Shown here piece after piece: positions 61,544-64,000 of a DNA stretch of 64,000 nt. Numbering within the stretch: the stretch's first letter is position 1; the number at the start of each line of letters is the position of its first letter. The position numbers and the translations under genes are program-made. This stretch comes from JAGQYH01 sp041393015 (GTDB taxonomy: Bacteria; Bacteroidota; Bacteroidia; Chitinophagales; JADIYW01), in assembly GCA_041393015.1 (NCBI GenBank), contig JAWKKV010000002.1, positions 522,575 through 586,574 on the forward strand. Reading direction: 5' to 3'. A model generated the notes under the pieces. The model saw nothing but the letters and a program-made list of their open reading frames with translations, did not search any database and had not been told where the DNA came from.

Positions 61544-64000
61544 ATGATAAGATCAGCATCCATCTCTCGCAACATCCTATTAGTTATTCTTTCTATATCT
61601 ATTCTATTTTCTTGTAAATCGGACAGTAAAAATGAAAACAGTTTAGAAGTTATTCTCACCTCTTTTAAAGGCGAAATTCAAGCGAAAGACAACCTCACTT
61701 TTACCTTTAACCATGCTATTGTAGAAGCAGACACTTTACTCAATAAATGGTTGAATGCTAATTACTTAGAATTTTCGCCTAAAGTTGAAGGTAAGTATAA
61801 ATGGATCGCCAATGATGAGTTAGTTTTCTCCCCTGTGGATCAATTTCAATTTGCAACGGAATACACTGCTAGCTTAAACAAAGACATCCTCGCCTTAAAT
61901 GATCAATTCAACAAATGGAAAGGTGATAAAGCATTTGTTTTCAATACACCATATTTAGAACTTAGAAGCGTTTATGCCACTTGGTCAAAAGAAGAGAATA
62001 CCGCTAAAACTAAAATTACGAGTGTTTTCAACATTCCTGTTTCCTCCCAATTGTTAGCCAAAAATCTATCCATAACAATTAATGGAGACGACTACCCTTT
62101 TGAAGTGAAAGAAAACTCAAACGATACTGAACACACCATCATCCTAACAAAAGACCCCGATCCGGACAAGCAACAAAAAATTGAAGTCGCCCTCAAACAA
62201 ATTGACAAGACCAGTAAATCCGCCAGTCAGCAACAAGCTATATTAATTGCTAAAAGTGAATTGAGAATACTAAAAATTGAGCCCATTGCTGAAGGATTAC
62301 GATCAGGCATTAAAGTCTATTCCTCTCAACAAGTAGAATCTTATGCTTTAAAAGGTATGCTCACTATTGAACCTAAAATCAAATATGAAATTGAACCTAC
62401 CTATTATGGTTTTTTCATTCAATCTGACGAAATTGAAATTGGCAACACTTATAATGTTATACTAAAAGAAGGCTTAATCGGTAGCTTAGATGGTAAACTA
62501 AAAAAGAAATATGCTCAACAAGTGTCCTTCGGAAGTGTAATGCCGGAAATAGCCTTCGATAGCGACAAGTCGATTTACTTAGGCAAACAAGGCAATAAAA
62601 ATGTGAGTATTAAAATTGTCAATACACCAAAAATTACTGTTTCCGTTTACAAAGTTTTTGAAAACAACTTGCTCTATTTCCTTCAAAGAGGCAAAGATTG
62701 GGGCTCTTATTACGATTATGACAGTGATACCAGAGATAATCAATACTATGACTACCGCTATTATGAAATCAGTGATGTTGGGCAATTGGTCTATGAACAA
62801 GAAATGGAAACGGAGAATTTACCGTCCTTGGGTATCAGTAAATTATTGCACATTGATTTTGAAGATAAACTAAAAGATAAGGAAGGCGTTTACGTCGTTA
62901 AAGTGCAAGACAATGAAAAGTATTACATCTCCGATTCAAAGATAATTTCCCTTTCTGATATCGGGTTGATTTCGAAAGAAGACAAAGACAATATTTATGT
63001 TTTTGCCAACTCTATAAAAACGGCTCAACCTAAATCAGGTACAGAAATCACCGTAATCTCTCAACACAATCAAGTGATCACCACGCAAAAAACTGCTGGC
63101 GATGGTATTGCTAAATTCAGTAAAACTGCTTTCCCTGACGGCTTTCATGCTAGTATGGTCTTCGCCAAAGCGGGGGAAGATTTCAACTATATGGATTTAA
63201 GAAATGCGCAGTATACCACTTCAAGATTTGATGTGGGCGGAAAGCGTATTGGAGAGAATCCTTATGATTTATTTTTATATGCCGAAAGAAGTCTATATCG
63301 ACCGGGAGAAACCATTCACATAGCCGGAATTTTAAGAGATTACGATTGGAAATTAACCGGTAAAATGCCGGTCACGATTGTGCTTAAATCACCAGATGGC
63401 AAAGAATACGCCACCTCTAGACAACAAGTGGATGAGCAAGGCATGTTTACTTGCGATTTTGATTTATTGGCCAGCAGCATGACGGGCAGTTATTACGCCC
63501 AAGTCCATACCGGAAAAGACATTCACCTTGGTTCGAAAACCATTCAGGTAGAAGAGTTTATGCCGGATAGAATTAAAGTAGATCTTGAATTAGATAAAGA
63601 AAAATATGCACCCGGCGAAACCATCAACGCTACTTTAATAGCACAGAATTATTTCGGTCCGCCAGCCGCCAATAAAAATTATGAAATTGAATACACCTTA
63701 GACCAAGGTTCCTTCCATCCAAAGGGTTATGAGAACTATCAATTTGATTTGCAAAATGACTTCAGATCATACGATGAATTTAAAGAAGGCAGTACCAATG
63801 CCGAAGGCAAAGCCGAAAACAACTTTGATCTTTCTCCTAAATTAGCCAATAACGGCATGTTAAATGGTAGAATTTATGCAACGGTGTTCGACGAAACAGG
63901 TCGACCGGTACACAGAACCAAACGCTTTACCATTAAAACACAAGAAGTTTTTGTAGGTGTTGGCACTTATGATTACTGGACAGGATTAAAACAACCGATT
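61544..64000 (+). CDS. Alpha-2-macroglobulin family lipoprotein, N-terminal part (runs off window end)
   Basis: The frame opens with ATG at 61544 and stays open for all 819 codons to the window edge. Residues 1-24 form a lipoprotein signal ending ILFSC (Cys24). The part present contains an MG1-like N-terminal region and later the MG2 landmark YDLFLYAERSLYRPGETIHIAGILRD (about 572-597), followed by further beta-sandwich segments (DRIKVDLELDKEKYAPGETI). The thioester motif and bait region, if any, would lie beyond the end. Bacterial members are thought to protect the periplasm or surface by trapping proteases. Confidence 0.85.
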   Translation, partial: MIRSASISRNILLVILSISILFSCKSDSKNENSLEVILTSFKGEIQAKDNLTFTFNHAIVEADTLLNKWLNANYLEFSPKVEGKYKWIANDELVFSPVDQFQFATEYTASLNKDILALNDQFNKWKGDKAFVFNTPYLELRSVYATWSKEENTAKTKITSVFNIPVSSQLLAKNLSITINGDDYPFEVKENSNDTEHTIILTKDPDPDKQQKIEVALKQIDKTSKSASQQQAILIAKSELRILKIEPIAEGLRSGIKVYSSQQVESYALKGMLTIEPKIKYEIEPTYYGFFIQSDEIEIGNTYNVILKEGLIGSLDGKLKKKYAQQVSFGSVMPEIAFDSDKSIYLGKQGNKNVSIKIVNTPKITVSVYKVFENNLLYFLQRGKDWGSYYDYDSDTRDNQYYDYRYYEISDVGQLVYEQEMETENLPSLGISKLLHIDFEDKLKDKEGVYVVKVQDNEKYYISDSKIISLSDIGLISKEDKDNIYVFANSIKTAQPKSGTEITVISQHNQVITTQKTAGDGIAKFSKTAFPDGFHASMVFAKAGEDFNYMDLRNAQYTTSRFDVGGKRIGENPYDLFLYAERSLYRPGETIHIAGILRDYDWKLTGKMPVTIVLKSPDGKEYATSRQQVDEQGMFTCDFDLLASSMTGSYYAQVHTGKDIHLGSKTIQVEEFMPDRIKVDLELDKEKYAPGETINATLIAQNYFGPPAANKNYEIEYTLDQGSFHPKGYENYQFDLQNDFRSYDEFKEGSTNAEGKAENNFDLSPKLANNGMLNGRIYATVFDETGRPVHRTKRFTIKTQEVFVGVGTYDYWTGLKQPI

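Overview
The window is AT-rich bacterial DNA from a member of the Bacteroidota. This rests on several sequence traits: promoter-like TAnnTTTG -7 elements, and family content typical of that phylum (DUF3857 transglutaminase-like proteins, DUF4331, DUF4199, DUF4254 beside a family 9 glycosyltransferase, a fused phosphoglucose/phosphomannose isomerase, short AMP nucleosidase, and acyl-CoA reductase divergent from a ferredoxin). No rRNA gene or complete tRNA is present, so I do not place it below phylum.

Layout. 1-10.8 kb: metabolic and cell-envelope genes. These are an aldehyde dehydrogenase start, a fold-type III PLP enzyme, an HSDL2-like SDR, a secreted Ntn acylase, AMP nucleosidase with a SnoaL-like protein, an AHSA1-type protein, a tandem DUF3857 pair in which the second copy has lost its catalytic residues, and a small DUF3820 protein. 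10.8-21.9 kb: a defence island on the minus strand. It holds a tightly overlapping type I restriction-modification operon (hsdR-hsdM-hsdS) that continues into a Septu-like ATPase plus HNH nuclease pair. The HNH gene is split by a decayed IS982-type element exactly inside a zinc-binding CxxC motif. After it come a 65-residue protein and a MazF-type toxin preceded by an unrecognised 256-residue protein in the antitoxin position. 22-28.4 kb: a slipin-like SPFH protein, a stretch of tRNA-like fragments, a haem-binding-domain protein, a zinc alcohol dehydrogenase, a transglutaminase, an ECF sigma factor and mscL. 28.8-37.6 kb: a TPR lipoprotein with a DUF4331 family split over two genes, then a marR-adaptor-RND-TolC efflux operon with a palindromic operator candidate.

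37.9-49.7 kb is mostly housekeeping: a frameshifted TPR gene, gyrA, DUF445, DUF4199, ferredoxin, acyl-CoA reductase, an RluA-type pseudouridine synthase, lipB, sugar-phosphate isomerase and yraN. 49.7-54.3 kb: a second, intact IS982 copy with 8-bp target duplications, an unknown 212-residue protein and a convergent TPR-CHAT protease-like gene broken by one homopolymer frameshift. 54.4-64 kb: an ABC-F protein with a damaged second Walker A motif, an outer-membrane-type protein, gamma carbonic anhydrase, DUF4254, glycosyltransferase 9, a YefM-YoeB toxin-antitoxin pair whose operator carries three TGTACA-like cores phased at 12 bp, an SDR, and the start of an alpha-2-macroglobulin-like lipoprotein that runs off the end.

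The strongest candidates for unusual biology are the RM-Septu composite operon with its IS-split nuclease, the MazF toxin with an oversized upstream partner, the CHAT locus, and the tRNA-fragment mosaic near 23.7 kb. All homology statements come from reading the sequence; no database search was run.
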